Source: Lunularia cruciata (Eukaryota > Streptophyta > Marchantiopsida > Lunulariales > Lunulariaceae). From it: DNA of 64,000 nucleotides. This document shows, piece by piece, positions 24,501 through 34,048 of the stretch (position 1 is its first letter; every line of letters begins with the position of its first letter). Under the pieces are notes generated by a model. The model worked only from the letters and a program-made list of their open reading frames with translations, ran no database searches and had not been told where the DNA came from. The translations under genes were made by a program, and so were the position numbers. Where the stretch lies: contig OX419756.1 in NCBI GenBank assembly GCA_948567375.1, positions 26,054,333 to 26,118,332 of the forward strand, in the 5' to 3' direction.

Positions 24501-25303
24501 ATTGGATTAGAAATAGATTTGAGATCTAAAGAGACAGATATGAAGAGATGCGATGTCATTTTGGATCTGCAGGTTTGTAGAGTTGTTAGGAAATGGTATT
24601 TTTGTTAGAATTGTTGTTTGCTTCACTATTTAAGATTGGCATTTGCAGTCTTATGTTGTTTAATGCTCATAATTTCAGAGAATAGATAAAGTGAAGTGTT
24701 GTGAAGCAGTGCTCATTGCTTGAGCTTGATTTCAAATATCAATTTTGTGCTTGTGTTTATGAGTGTTGGGAGAAATTTGAAGTGCAAGTTAGTGTGCTTG
24801 TTGGATGTTGGATTCCGTTGTCTTGATCTTCATTCAGTGTGTTTGATCTTGAGTGAAGTGCAATCTGAGCAATGCCTTGACAGATTTGAGAGGAATTGTA
24901 TTATTGGTAGTATTATGCATTTGTGAGTGCAGTGAAAGTTGATGTAAAGCAATTTTGATCAAGGAAGTTGTGCCTTCAGTGGAGGGGTGGAACACAATTC
25001 TAAGGCAAAGTCATTTTGTAGTGAAGTGCCATTTTTGGGAGAGCCTAAATCATCACAATCAAGATTATTTGGAAAGATTTGATGGAGTTGTGATTAAGAA
25101 GTGTTAATTTGTGATAAGACTGCAAATCAAAGCTTGTTATTCTCTTTTGGGTGTGGTTTCTACCTGAGAGATTAAAGATGCAACCAAGAAGAACTACATT
25201 GTAACATTTGACTTTGTATTTGACCAATTCTGAATCGTATCTCTATGGGAACGAACTTTACTTACCTGATTACCACAAAAATGATATTTGCCGGGTTGTC
25301 ACA
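21577..25303 (+). mobile_element. Unrecognised 3.7-kb insertion nested in the 3' end of Gypsy copy 1
   Basis: Copy 2 shows the uninterrupted sequence CAATCTG-ATTATTG. Here 3727 bp separate the two halves. The insert starts TGTGGTACC and ends GTTGTCACA (TGTG/CACA ends) and is flanked by ATCTG on both sides (21572-21576, 25304-25308), within an 8-bp repeat ACAATCTG. The TG...CA ends with a 5-bp duplication suggest an LTR-type integrase product, but I see no internal LTR pair and no RT, so a non-autonomous derivative (LARD-like) is one reading. An 8-bp duplication would instead suggest a DNA transposon. Confidence 0.75.
21955..24510 (+). pseudogene. Decayed acidic coiled-coil ORF inside the nested insertion
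   Basis: I do not recognise this protein. Five successive open pieces, 22534-22791, 22822-23139, 23551-23829, 23902-24123 and 24202-24510, share one frame and are separated only by TGA/TAG/TAA codons, which suggests one ancestral reading frame of about 2 kb. The N-terminal part has aromatic, hydrophobic helices (FHQMFAREVVDWAKCL). The middle is acidic (QEEEEESEGETGSKEG). From 23551 to 24120 it is heptad-rich with long Glu/Lys helices, a probable coiled coil. A shifted but protein-like stretch near 22432-22525 suggests a frameshift. It could be a gag-like or structural protein. Confidence 0.5.
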
Positions 25304-25311
25304 ATCTGATT

Positions 25312-25401
25312 ATTGTGGCACTTTAGATTCTATGTATGACTTGTGTGTGAGTTGTGCTTCTATAGTGTATGATGTTGATAGCGATGTATATACGCACGAC
25401 A
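25312..25401 (+). repeat. Segment B2 of Gypsy copy 1 (outer 3' terminus)
   Basis: ATTGTGGCACTTTAGATTC...ATATACGCACGACA, 90 bp, a copy of B1 (21041-21130). It directly follows the last bases of A2 (once the nested insertion is removed) and ends at the AGTT target duplication. Confidence 0.87.
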
Positions 25402-25405
25402 AGTT

Positions 25406-26455
25406 GATTGTAATGGAAATCATTATTTGTATGAGCATATAAAGATTCATTTATTTTATTTGATTGACATATTTTCCACAATATAATATATATCCATAGG
25501 TGATCTATATATTTAAGATCTTTTTCTCTATTTGTAACAAATAGCCCTTTTTATTTTGAAAAAATATACACTTTTTAATATAGCAATATCTTTTAATTCC
25601 ATCAAATATTTTGATAGGATAAAAATGATATCTACCTATTCTAGACTCATTCTTGATTCCATCTTTCTACATCCAAAATATGAATAGGTACTCACCATGG
25701 TTGTTGAAGGCAAGAATTAAAGGTCGTGACCTTGCTCGTGAAGGAAATGAAGTTATTCGTGAAGCATGTAAGTGGAGTCTTGAATTGGCTTCCCAAGAGC
25801 CGAGTATAAATACAAGTATATCAAAGTGAAGCAGGCATTCTAAAACATTAATGCAGAATTAAAGCCACTTTGAACTTAATTCTTAACTAATTAGATAAAC
25901 TAAATCCTTGACTAAATTAGAATACATATTCTATATGTGAGAGAAAATTGCAACTATGTATAAAACATGAAGGATGGGAAGACTTCATCAAGCTGTTCAA
26001 GGGTGAGACAAAATACATATAATGGGGCTAAGCCCCAATAGAGTTGATACGAGAAATATGCCTTATTGCATCTAAGATATCCGAGCTAATCAAGTTGTAT
26101 GGTCTACAACCAAATGGAGCATCCAAGGGAGCATCACCTATTGTGAATGCTCTCCTTTGGATTGCACTAGCCACTACCCTCTATAGAGCAATAGACACAT
26201 GTTGTCTAAAATATGCTACAAAGTATGAGAGTGAGAGTGGTACCCCTGGCATCTAACATGATAAGCTCTCATGCACTCCTTGACAAATGTGTTGGACGAT
26301 GCATCCCTAGCTCCATATAACTCCAAGGCTAGAGGAACAAAGAGGTGACCTTGTTGCATACCCCTATACTTAGAGACCTTGCGAGTTGTTGTTATACTCA
26401 TTGCCCATCCAACAAGATGGGTAATCACTCCCTCCAAAATTGTATCACACGTAGG
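25406..26455. other. AT-rich spacer with a possible pol-like fragment
   Basis: This is old intergenic DNA between Gypsy copy 1 and Copia-B. On the minus strand at 26216-26461 a short open frame (CDTILEGVITHLVGWAM, then VSKYRGMQQGHLFVPLALELYGARDASS) vaguely resembles a module often seen after plant non-LTR-type reverse transcriptases. I hold that loosely. A 15-bp perfect palindrome (TGGGGCT-A-AGCCCCA) sits at 26023-26037. Otherwise I see nothing. Confidence 0.35.
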
Positions 26456-26460
26456 GTCCA

Positions 26461-26728
26461 TGCAAAGAATCAGATGAGAGTCACATAAACCTTTTCACAC
26501 CAAGCATATCTCTCGTGAATTCATCCATTACACAAAAGGTATGTAGTTCACCTTGATGTGATGCTACAAATACTAGAAGCATCAAGAACAAACTTTACTA
26601 ACTCAGGCTCTTTTGTTCATATGCTAGTCCAATTCTTTGTCAATCTCTCAGTCCATCCTTACTCTCCACCTCAGAGTCAACTATCTCAAATCCAATATAA
26701 CCCTAAGGCATAAGAGCAAAACCTAACA
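26461..26728 (-). repeat. Copia-B 3' LTR
   Basis: 268 bp; on the minus strand it reads TGTTAGGTTTTGCTC...TCTTTGCA. It matches 31631-31898. The purine-rich AGTCAAGGGAGAGTT precedes it on the minus strand (26729-26743). Confidence 0.88.
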
Positions 26729-26914
26729 AACTCTCCCTTGACTCTTGTCTTGGAGTTAGTAACCTTGCAACAATTTATCACTCGGGAAGTTCTAGACAGA
26801 CAACCAATCACTTGACCTCTCCTTTAAACTAGGATAAACTAGAACATATAACCATAGCCCATACAAGGATAGAGTAACCAAAACAGCCAAGGTCACCTCT
26901 AATGCTAGGTCACC

Positions 26915-28185
26915 CTACTCATGCTCCACTTGCACAACCTGCAGGGTAGCACAATGCCTAGAAAAACTTTCTAAAGGTATGACTTTGGTAAAGGCATCAG
27001 CTAGGTTGAGCCTACCATCAATCTTGACTAGATCAAACATTTTCTCAGACACAACTTGCCTAAGAAAGTGATATATGATGCCTATATGCTTAACCCTACT
27101 ATCCATCACCTGATTTTCAGCTAGGTGTAAAGCACTTTGACTATCACAATGAAGCATTACCTTACCATGCATTAACCCCATCTAAGCAACAAGTCTATCA
27201 AACCAAATTTCCTCCTTTGTTGCTTCTATTGCTGCCACATACTTAGCTTCTGTAGTAGACTGTGCAACATACTTCTGCAAGGTAGATCTCCAACTAATGC
27301 ACCCACCACCAAGTGTGAATACATACCCCGTTGTTGACCTCCACTTGTCCAGATCTTGTCCATAGTCAGCATCTACATATCCATCTAGTGATGGGCATTC
27401 ATTGATCTTTTATCAAATAAGAGCCCATAGTCTAGTGTACCTCTCAAATACCTTAGAATCCACATAACTACTTCCCAATGTGTCCTTCCTGGATTTGACA
27501 TAAACCTGCACACCTTACCCATTGCTAGGGCAAGATCAGGTCTAGTGCAAGTCATCAAGTACATGAGACTCCCTACAGCCTTCTCACATGGAATGTTAGC
27601 CATCAAACCTTTCTCCACAACATCTGTAGGACAAATATGCCGCTGAAAGCTTGAAATGAGAAGCTAGAGGAGTACTTACTAGTTTATAGTTCTCCATGTT
27701 GAACCTAGCAATTACCTTCCTAGCATACTTACCTTGCGTCAACCACAACTGACCAGTGCTCAAGTTCCTCTCGATCTCAATGCCTAATATCCTTGTGGCC
27801 AACCCTAGATCCTTCATCCTAAACTCCAAACTCAAGAGCGCCTTGAGCTTGTTCACCCTAGATCTATCCTTGGTAGCTATCAAGATGTCATCCACATACA
27901 ACACAAGAATAATAAAACCAAAGGTCTTATTACTCATTGGTTTCATGTACACACAAGGGTCAAACAAACTCCTATTGAAACCCTAAGTGTGCATAAACAC
28001 ATCAAACCTCTTGTTTTATTGCCGAGGTACAAGGACTTTAGCAATCTGCATACCTTGTCCTCTTGGCCTTTCTTTACAAACCCCACAGGTTTTCTTATGA
28101 AGATCCTTTCATCCAAGGTGCCATAAAGAAACACCATGACAACATCTATTTGATCTAAAGTAAGACCAAATAATGCAACAAGCAT
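26915..28185 (-). pseudogene. Copia-B reverse transcriptase and RNase H
   Basis: Minus-strand frames: 28185-27943 (LDQIDVVMVFLYGTLDERI, palm start), 27967-27596 (VLYVDDILIATKD catalytic box, LGIEIERN), 27618-27385 (MTCTRPDLALAMGKVCRFMS) and 27181-26915 (MLHCDSQSALHLAENQ and RVKHIGIIYHFLR of RNase H). Stops and frameshifts separate the pieces. The stretch 27182-27384 still resembles the GFVD/AEY part of RNase H but is broken. It would have synthesised cDNA in particles and is now inactive. Confidence 0.87.
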
Positions 28186-28344
28186 AGATAATAGACATAT
28201 TGTGAAATACTTTGCAACAAGAGAAAAGACCTCATTCTACCCCTCCTCTTGAGTGAACCCCTTTGCTACCAACCTAGCCTTGTAAATCTTTGATCCCTCC
28301 TTAGGACCCTCCTTCAACTTGTAGATCCACTTGCAATCTATCAC

Positions 28345-29618
28345 TTATTGATCCTTAGGTAACCTAACTAGCTCCCAAGTCTTGTTATCTCCCAAGGATT
28401 TCATCTCCCTCTCCATAGAATCAAACCACTCATCCTTTTCACTAGAAGAACATGCTTCCGTGTAGGATAAGGATTTACCTTCTTCCAAGACCAAAGCATG
28501 AGCATCATCCCCAGAAGTCAAGTCATCATCCAACAACTTTGTTGAAATCAATCCACGTATCATATCTATTTGGAGCTTGACTAGCATCCTTTGATGACCT
28601 CTTGGATGAACTCTCCACTTGATCTCCATGTGTAAGTCCAATTTGAAACTAACCTAGCATATTTTGTTGTGCACCAACAACTACTTGCTCCACTTGTTCT
28701 TGCATTTCAAGAATGTGCTTTGGTATAGGAGCACCTCCTCCTCCTCATCCTTAAGTGATCATCTCCTCCTCAACTAGATCCACGGACTTACCTTTGTTAG
28801 TTTAGGGAGCTTGATCATTCTCCCCTTCCTTGAATGATCTGGATTCATTAAAGGAAACATCCCTACTGACCACAACCTTATACGCTATTGGATCCCATAA
28901 CCTATAAGCTTTCACTCCACTTGCATAGCCAAGAAAAACACATTTCTCTGACTTAGCATCCAACTTGGACCTATTCTACTGAGGTATGAGTGAATATGCA
29001 TCACAACCAAATATCTTCAATCTACCATAATCAGCTGGTTGCTTATGCCTCAACTCATATGGCGTCTTGAAGTTGATTGCACTAGATGGAGAAATATTTA
29101 CCACATGTTGTTGTGTTGATGGCTTCTCCCCAAAACTCATGTGGAAACTTTGATTTGCTCAACATACTCCGTGCATGTTCCAACATTGTTTGGTTGAGCT
29201 GCTCAGCAATACCATTCTGTTGCAGAGTGTAAACTGTATGAAGGTGGCGAGTTATTCCCTGTTCTGTACAATACGCTTGCAACTCTCCAGAGATATACTC
29301 CCCATTGTTGTCTGATCTCAAACACATCATCTTCTCCCCAATCTGAGTCTCCACTTGGGTCTTCAACTTCTTGAAAGTGGCAAAGACTTCAAACTTGTGG
29401 TGCATGAAATAAATCCATACAAACCTTGATTAATCATCAATAAATGTTACATAGTAAACTTTTTTTAAGTGTGAGGGTGTAGGGGATGGTCTCCACACAT
29501 CACTATGTACATACTTGAGTAGACCCTTGGAACCCATTTTGACTTTCTTCTGCTCCACATGTACTATTGAGGCTATTGCTGCACTTAGAGACTCTTTATG
29601 AGTCCTTGAACCTTCCAC
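28345..29618 (-). pseudogene. Copia-B integrase and pol linker
   Basis: Frame 29618-29430 has the end of the integrase zinc region and YVHSDVW..., leading to VYYVTFIDD. Frame 29405-29082 has LRSDNNGEY and QQNGIAEQLNQTMLEHARSM, giving the D and E of the DDE triad. Frame 28641-28345 matches the pre-RT linker (SYTEACSSSEKDEWFDSMEREMKSL). The residual coding pieces follow Copia order on the minus strand. Confidence 0.85.
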
Positions 29619-29639
29619 CTTAAAACTCCAATACTCAAG

Positions 29640-31611
29640 AGAGTAGGTTAAAAGATGGAAATTGTTTTACAACAGCTTCTTCAAATACTCAAAGTCAACA
29701 TCTAGTTGCATCAACTTGTAGCCCTAAAGATAAGCTTTCTAACGATTATTCATTTGAGTCTTGAGTCAAAAGTTAAAAATTGAATTCCAAAGAGGGTAAA
29801 ACCTTGGATTCTATACCACATTCATAAGTCTAAGACTTCTCCCCCATTGACTCTCTTCAGGTTCTAATTCTTGCTTGTCTTTGATGGTGCAATAGCAAAC
29901 CTTTAATTGAGGAGGAGTTTTGCCAATATAATGGTACAAAATTTCACTACGGGACTCACTCAGGAAATCTGGATAAGGATTGTGCAGATCTTTAGACTTT
30001 CTAAAGTGAATAATCAAGTAAGTAAGCAAGTACATTCAACAGCATGGTCACCATCTCCTCAAGATTTCAGCTCCTACCTTCTTTTTGCTCCAATGAGAGT
30101 TTGGTAGTAATTTGATGAAGAGCCTTCTATCGACTTCTGATCCTTCCTTCCACCAATTGGTTCTTCTTCATTCTAGGTCAATCTTCACCAACTCTTCCTT
30201 CACCATGGGGGAGCTACTGCTTCCAATGTTTGGTCCTTCTCATGGGTAAACTTTAGGAAGAGTTGAATTTTGAGGTGCCTTGTCTACCTTTCACACTCAC
30301 TTGCATTGTCCTTCCAAGGCCTAGATGTCCTGCCAACCTTTCACTTTCTAAACTTCCTTGATGTCTTGATGACAAGTAAGTTGAGTATATGGCTTCACAA
30401 AAATCAGCTAGTGGTGCTACAAACCTCCTTCAAGGCTTGATCTCTTTGTTTCTCACAAACTGCAAGGGGCGATGTTCACTTGCTCTGACAAGGTCAAACT
30501 GTAGTCACAACTCAATTTGTAGTCGATGAACTGCCTGCTACAAAGGCTTAGAGTAGAAATTTATGTCTCAATATCCCTCCATTGTCCATTTTGTTAATCA
30601 CTCTCTGCAGTTCTACTCCGACTAGTAATCCATTGACTATTCAAATAAAGAGTCGCCTTATCTTTAACATCAGCGGAAGAAGTTCCTATAAAATCAACAT
30701 TGCCTGATTGAGACATAGTGAGTGTTGAAGGTGATCTTTGCATGCAGTTTGAGGTTTTTGAATTGCAATCACATTCACCTCAGCAATAACATTGTTCTTC
30801 AGCCAATAATGGTGACTTGAACATCAAACTTTGAGAAAGATAAGCTGCTTTGGCAAAACAAGAGCCAATAATAGCTGGAAATAAGCTCTCAAAGAACATG
30901 TCAGGTACGACAACTGAAGCCTACCTCTTGTGCAGCCAAGGTGCTAGTGTGGATTGGAGTCACCAATGAGATGGCAGTAAGATGTGATAACTGTAGCACG
31001 TAAGAAGGCTAGAATCTCGAGTCCATTTGTATCTTGGCTACACCAATCACATTATTTTGCTAGAACATATTGTAGGTAGTACGGGTCTGTTATTAGGTCA
31101 AATATCCAAGTCCTTCACTCTTTTCTACACCCATCTATTGTAGGTGTTGAGAAACTTCTTCAAAATTGAATCGTTCAACTTGATTGCTTCAAGAGTTTTC
31201 TCAAAGAGAATTGCCACAATATGTTCTGGAAAAAATAAAAAACGTGGAAAATTTGTCAATATTACCAGCTACTTGGTTGATTTCAAGGTTCAAGAGCGAT
31301 GGCACATGATTCTTGTCTATTATTCCCACTTTTGTCACACTCCAATCCACAATTTGCCTTGCAACAAAGGAATTCACCTCTCCATTGCAACTCAGTTCTC
31401 ACAGCCCTACCCGTTACCGAGAAACCACAATCAACTAAGCAAGAACTCCATGTTGTACATATGTAAGTGCAATGAGACTGTAGAATATTTGGGTTGGACC
31501 CAATTGGTTGTGTCATGTGCGATCACATTGACCGATGATCCTTCCTAATCTCAAAAATAGAACACCTTCTCCCTTCTGCTTCCAAGGAACTATCAAAAAA
31601 CCTTGTATGAA
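29640..31611 (-). other. Copia-B leader and gag-protease region, unreadable
   Basis: By position this should hold gag and protease, but neither the UBN2 pattern nor a CCHC knuckle nor an LDSG motif is visible in any frame. Short frames here look accidental. It may be heavily mutated or replaced by unrelated sequence. Confidence 0.4.
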
Positions 31612-31629
31612 CCTTGGCTCTAATGCCAA
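31612..31629 (-). promoter_or_regulatory. Primer binding site of Copia-B, degenerate
   Basis: On the minus strand TTGGCATTAGAGCC follows the 5' LTR. It differs from the initiator-Met PBS TGGTATCAGAGC at a few bases. Confidence 0.65.
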
Positions 31630-31630
31630 T

Positions 31631-31898
31631 TTCAAAGAATCAGACGAGAGTCACATAAACCTTCTCACACCAAGCATATCTCTCGTGAATTCAACCATTA
31701 CACAAAAGGTATGTGATTCATCTTGATGTGAGGCTACGTCCACAAGAAGCATCAAGAACCAACTTTACTATCTCAGGCTCTTCTGTCCATATGCCAATTC
31801 AGCCCTCCGTCAGTCTCTCAGTCCATCCTTACTCTCCACCTCAAAGTCAACTATGCCAAATCCAACATAACCCTAAGGCATAAGAGCAAAACCTAATA
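31631..31898 (-). repeat. Copia-B 5' LTR
   Basis: 268 bp, matching the 3' LTR at 26461-26728 with scattered, mostly transition differences. Its first bases on the minus strand are TATTAGG where the 3' LTR has TGTTAGG. Confidence 0.87.
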
Positions 31899-31907
31899 GT
31901 CCATAAT

Positions 31908-32079
31908 AGTAATACCAATAGCTAGATAGATGATCTAGAGATGAAATTTGGTTTGGTAACATCTGGAAGGATGTTATACATGATGGACTAAGTAAATAAG
32001 CTAGAGGTATCACCAAAAGAGTACTTCTACTAATAGGTCAGAAACCAAAACATGCTTGGAAACTTTAGAATCACTAACT
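31908..32079 (+). repeat. Old solo LTR of the chromovirus family, fragment 1
   Basis: AGTAATACCAATAGC... aligns with the start of the chromovirus LTR (TGTAATACC on the minus strand at 48966 and 43097). Orientation is plus. It is interrupted by Gypsy copy 2 at AACT. The preceding ATAAT (31903-31907) resembles ATAAC after fragment 3 (49198-49202), consistent with an old 5-bp target duplication. Confidence 0.8.
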
Positions 32080-32186
32080 TGTTGTGCGTATATACATTGC
32101 TACACAACATACATTGCTGTCAACATCATACACTATAGAAACACAACTCACACATAAGTCATACATAGACTCTAAAGTGCCACAAT
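32080..32186 (-). repeat. Segment B2 of Gypsy copy 2 (outer 3' terminus)
   Basis: 107 bp. It is nearly identical to B1 (32629-32735), including a 17-bp stretch absent from both B segments of copy 1. It ends at the AGTT target repeat. Confidence 0.9.
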
Positions 32187-32626
32187 AATCAGATTGCTTA
32201 ACACTTTCAACTCAACTCAACTCAGATCAGTACTTGATCTGTCACTCTATAAACTGCCAACAACTGGGCACTCAAGCCACACCCACTTAAGCATAGAGAA
32301 TCCAGGTGACGCTTGCCGGCCTCTGTCCACCATAGCCAGGAACTCGAAGGCTCAACATCAGAGAAGTGAGCTCTCTGGAGCTCACTTCAAAACTATACCC
32401 CCATGGACTCGAGCTAGCATTGAAACCCTAACGGTCCCGCTGACGGCACACTCGACGGTGCAAACGGTGCAAAGTGACGGTGGGCCCCACCGTGAAGTTA
32501 GTACCCTGAACACCAAATCAGACTGTCGGAAAGTAGTCCTTGAGAAACTACTAGAATAACTCTAACTACTATCACTGGAACTCCAGTGTCCGAGCAGCTA
32601 GATGCGGAACTACAAATGGCGTGACA
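32187..32626 (-). repeat. Segment A2 of Gypsy copy 2
   Basis: 440 bp, homologous to A1 at 41554-42002. It lacks a 9-bp TGATTACAG present in A1. On the minus strand it starts TGTCACGCC immediately after GACAGC of B1, making the palindrome GACAGCTGTC at 32622-32631. Confidence 0.9.
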
Positions 32627-32628
32627 GC

Positions 32629-32735
32629 TGTCGTGCGTATATACATCGCTACACAACATACATCTTTGTCAACATCATACACTATAGAAACACAACTCAC
32701 ACATAAGGCATACATAGACTCTAAAGTGCCACAAT
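32629..32735 (-). repeat. Segment B1 of Gypsy copy 2 (internal copy)
   Basis: On the minus strand it begins ATTGTGGCACTTTAGAGTC and ends ACGCACGACA, 107 bp. It is preceded on that strand by purine-rich AGCTAGGAGGGCG, a candidate polypurine tract. It lies between the end of pol and A2. Confidence 0.88.
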
Positions 32736-32902
32736 CGCCCTCCTAGCTGGCGGTTAGGTCCCTCTAACTCTAGATAGCCATCTACTCTAAGTATATGGTA
32801 TACCCTCTACTGGGCAAAGATCAGGAGGCCGGGTGCTATGGAGCCCCATCGTTAGTCGCATGTCTGCAATCTATACCATATAAAGAATGAACTAGCTACA
32901 GG

Positions 32903-33202
32903 TCAAGTACATCTAGGACATAACCACTGTCCCTGAGGAACCACCGTGAGGGGAGGAGTCATACATGCCATATGCCATCCTCTCGAACAGCTATCACACA
33001 CTAACATAGTAGCAGCTCCACCAGAAGAGCCACATAACATACACCTCAAGCCTGCACGTACAAGTGCCAAGCTTGGGTCCATAGTACCATCAATGTTTGG
33101 AAGGTGGCATGGCGCACAATTGCGCACATGATCCTTCCAAACAACACCATCATGTCCTTCTAACACAAGGACTCCAGATGGCAAAACCTCGCGCACTCTC
33201 AA
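32903..33202 (-). CDS. Integrase C-terminal tail with intact PHD finger (Gypsy copy 2)
   Basis: The last 99 codons of pol. Residues 1-40 continue the integrase C-terminal domain (LRVREVLPSGVLVLEGHDG type). Residues 54-98 form a PHD finger with spacing C54-x2-C57-x11-C69-x2-C72-x4-H77-x2-C80-x14-C95-x2-C98, including the conserved tryptophans of RGWHMAC and QWLCPRC. PHD fingers read histone H3 tails, often K4 methyl state or unmodified K4. The ligand here is unknown. Gypsy chromoviruses carry a chromodomain at this position, so this is a different reader at the same place. The open frame is complete to the stop, but the upstream pol frame is broken. Confidence 0.88.
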   Translation of the reverse strand: MRVREVLPSGVLVLEGHDGVVWKDHVRNCAPCHLPNIDGTMDPSLALVRAGLRCMLCGSSGGAATMLVCDSCSRGWHMACMTPPLTVVPQGQWLCPRCT

Positions 33203-33277
33203 GATAGTACGGCCTGTAGAAACATCAAGTGTCGTCGGTGTTGTCTGCTGTAGATATACATAGTTGCATGGATGAAA

Positions 33278-34033
33278 TCAACGGATCGAGGGTCTATAAC
33301 CTCCTCCTTGAATGGTAGCATAGCGTAAAGTATCTCTATGCTGAGCAATCGCCAAGTTCTCAAAGGCCATCGGCATCACTCTCCGAAAGATCTCTGCCCG
33401 CTGAGAACATGCGCTCATCCATACATCGGGGTCATCCAAGTCCAAAACTACAGTAGCATCTTGACGAATGGCTGCAGGTAAATCTGGATCTCGTCCATAG
33501 AGTAGAAAGTATGGAGAGAAGGATGCTAAGGAGGCTTGCCGGCTGAACCAATAGCCCATGGCCAACCAAGGTAACTGGAGATCCCAATCTCCCAAGTGGC
33601 CTCTCTGCAAACCATACTTTTGCAATCCTCTCTTCACCGTCTGAACCACTCTCTCTGCTAAGCCATCTGCGTCAGGGTGATCTCGGGATGTAATACGATG
33701 ATCAATCAAAGCCTTGTCACACAAGACTTGAAACTCTCCCAAGAACTCTATACCCTGATCAGTCAAAACCTCAGTTGGTGCACCAAAATGACTAAGAACT
33801 CAATCCAAGAACAAGTAAGTTGTCCCTTCACTAGACTTGTCAGGAAGTGCCACCAACTCAATCCACTTGGAGAAGTGCTCCACCATCACCAAAACATACC
33901 GATGATGTCTCACAGTCAGCGGTAAAGGTCCGGCGAAGTCCAAACTCCAACGGTAATCCAATCCCATGATAGGTAATGGGTGTAACTGTGGCGTAGGAGC
34001 ATTGAATGATGCTCTAACTCGGTCACAAACCAC
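33278..34033 (-). pseudogene. DDE integrase core of Gypsy copy 2
   Basis: Two frames (34033-33800, 33766-33278). Marks: CDRVRASF after the H2C2 zinc motif, SLDFAGPLPL (first D), LTDQGIEFLGEF (second D), and DGLAERVVQTVKRGLQKYG (E). One stop at about 33796 is TGA where copy 1 has CGA. A stop near 34034 is TAG where copy 1 has CAG. The zinc-binding part lies upstream in the frame ending at 34049. It would catalyse strand transfer of element cDNA. Confidence 0.9.
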
Positions 34034-34048
34034 ACATCTGGCAACAAA

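Larger units (their letters stand above)
11917..25401 (+). mobile_element. Gypsy-DNMT copy 1: Ty3/Gypsy element with cytosine methyltransferase and PHD finger (decayed, with nested insertion)
   Basis: The element starts TGTCATGCC and ends ACGCACGACA, with AGTT on both sides (11913-11916 and 25402-25405). Removing the insertion at 21577-25303 leaves about 9.76 kb, against 9.92 kb for copy 2. Order: A repeat, long leader, gag with CCHC knuckles, protease, C5-DNA methyltransferase, RT, RNase H, integrase, PHD finger, then B-A-B at the 3' end. Many stops, such as TAG where copy 2 has CAG and TGA for TGG in the PHD finger, show it is the more decayed of the two. CpG and CHG sites are often TpG or CpA relative to copy 2. 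Confidence 0.92.
26461..31898 (-). mobile_element. Copia-B: decayed Ty1/Copia LTR retrotransposon
   Basis: A 5438-bp minus-strand element with 268-bp LTRs at both ends and a 5-bp target duplication GTCCA (26456-26460, 31899-31903). Downstream of the 5' LTR is a degenerate tRNA-Met-type PBS, and a purine tract lies before the 3' LTR. Integrase, RT and RNase H are readable in Copia order. The region 29640-31610, which should hold gag and protease, has no frame I can recognise, so it is either heavily decayed or replaced. The insertion point is only a few bases outside the old solo LTR at 31908. Confidence 0.9.

Noticed and set aside
26023..26037. Perfect 15-bp palindrome TGGGGCT-A-AGCCCCA
   Set aside because: Isolated and short, with no repeat partner or gene context; likely chance.
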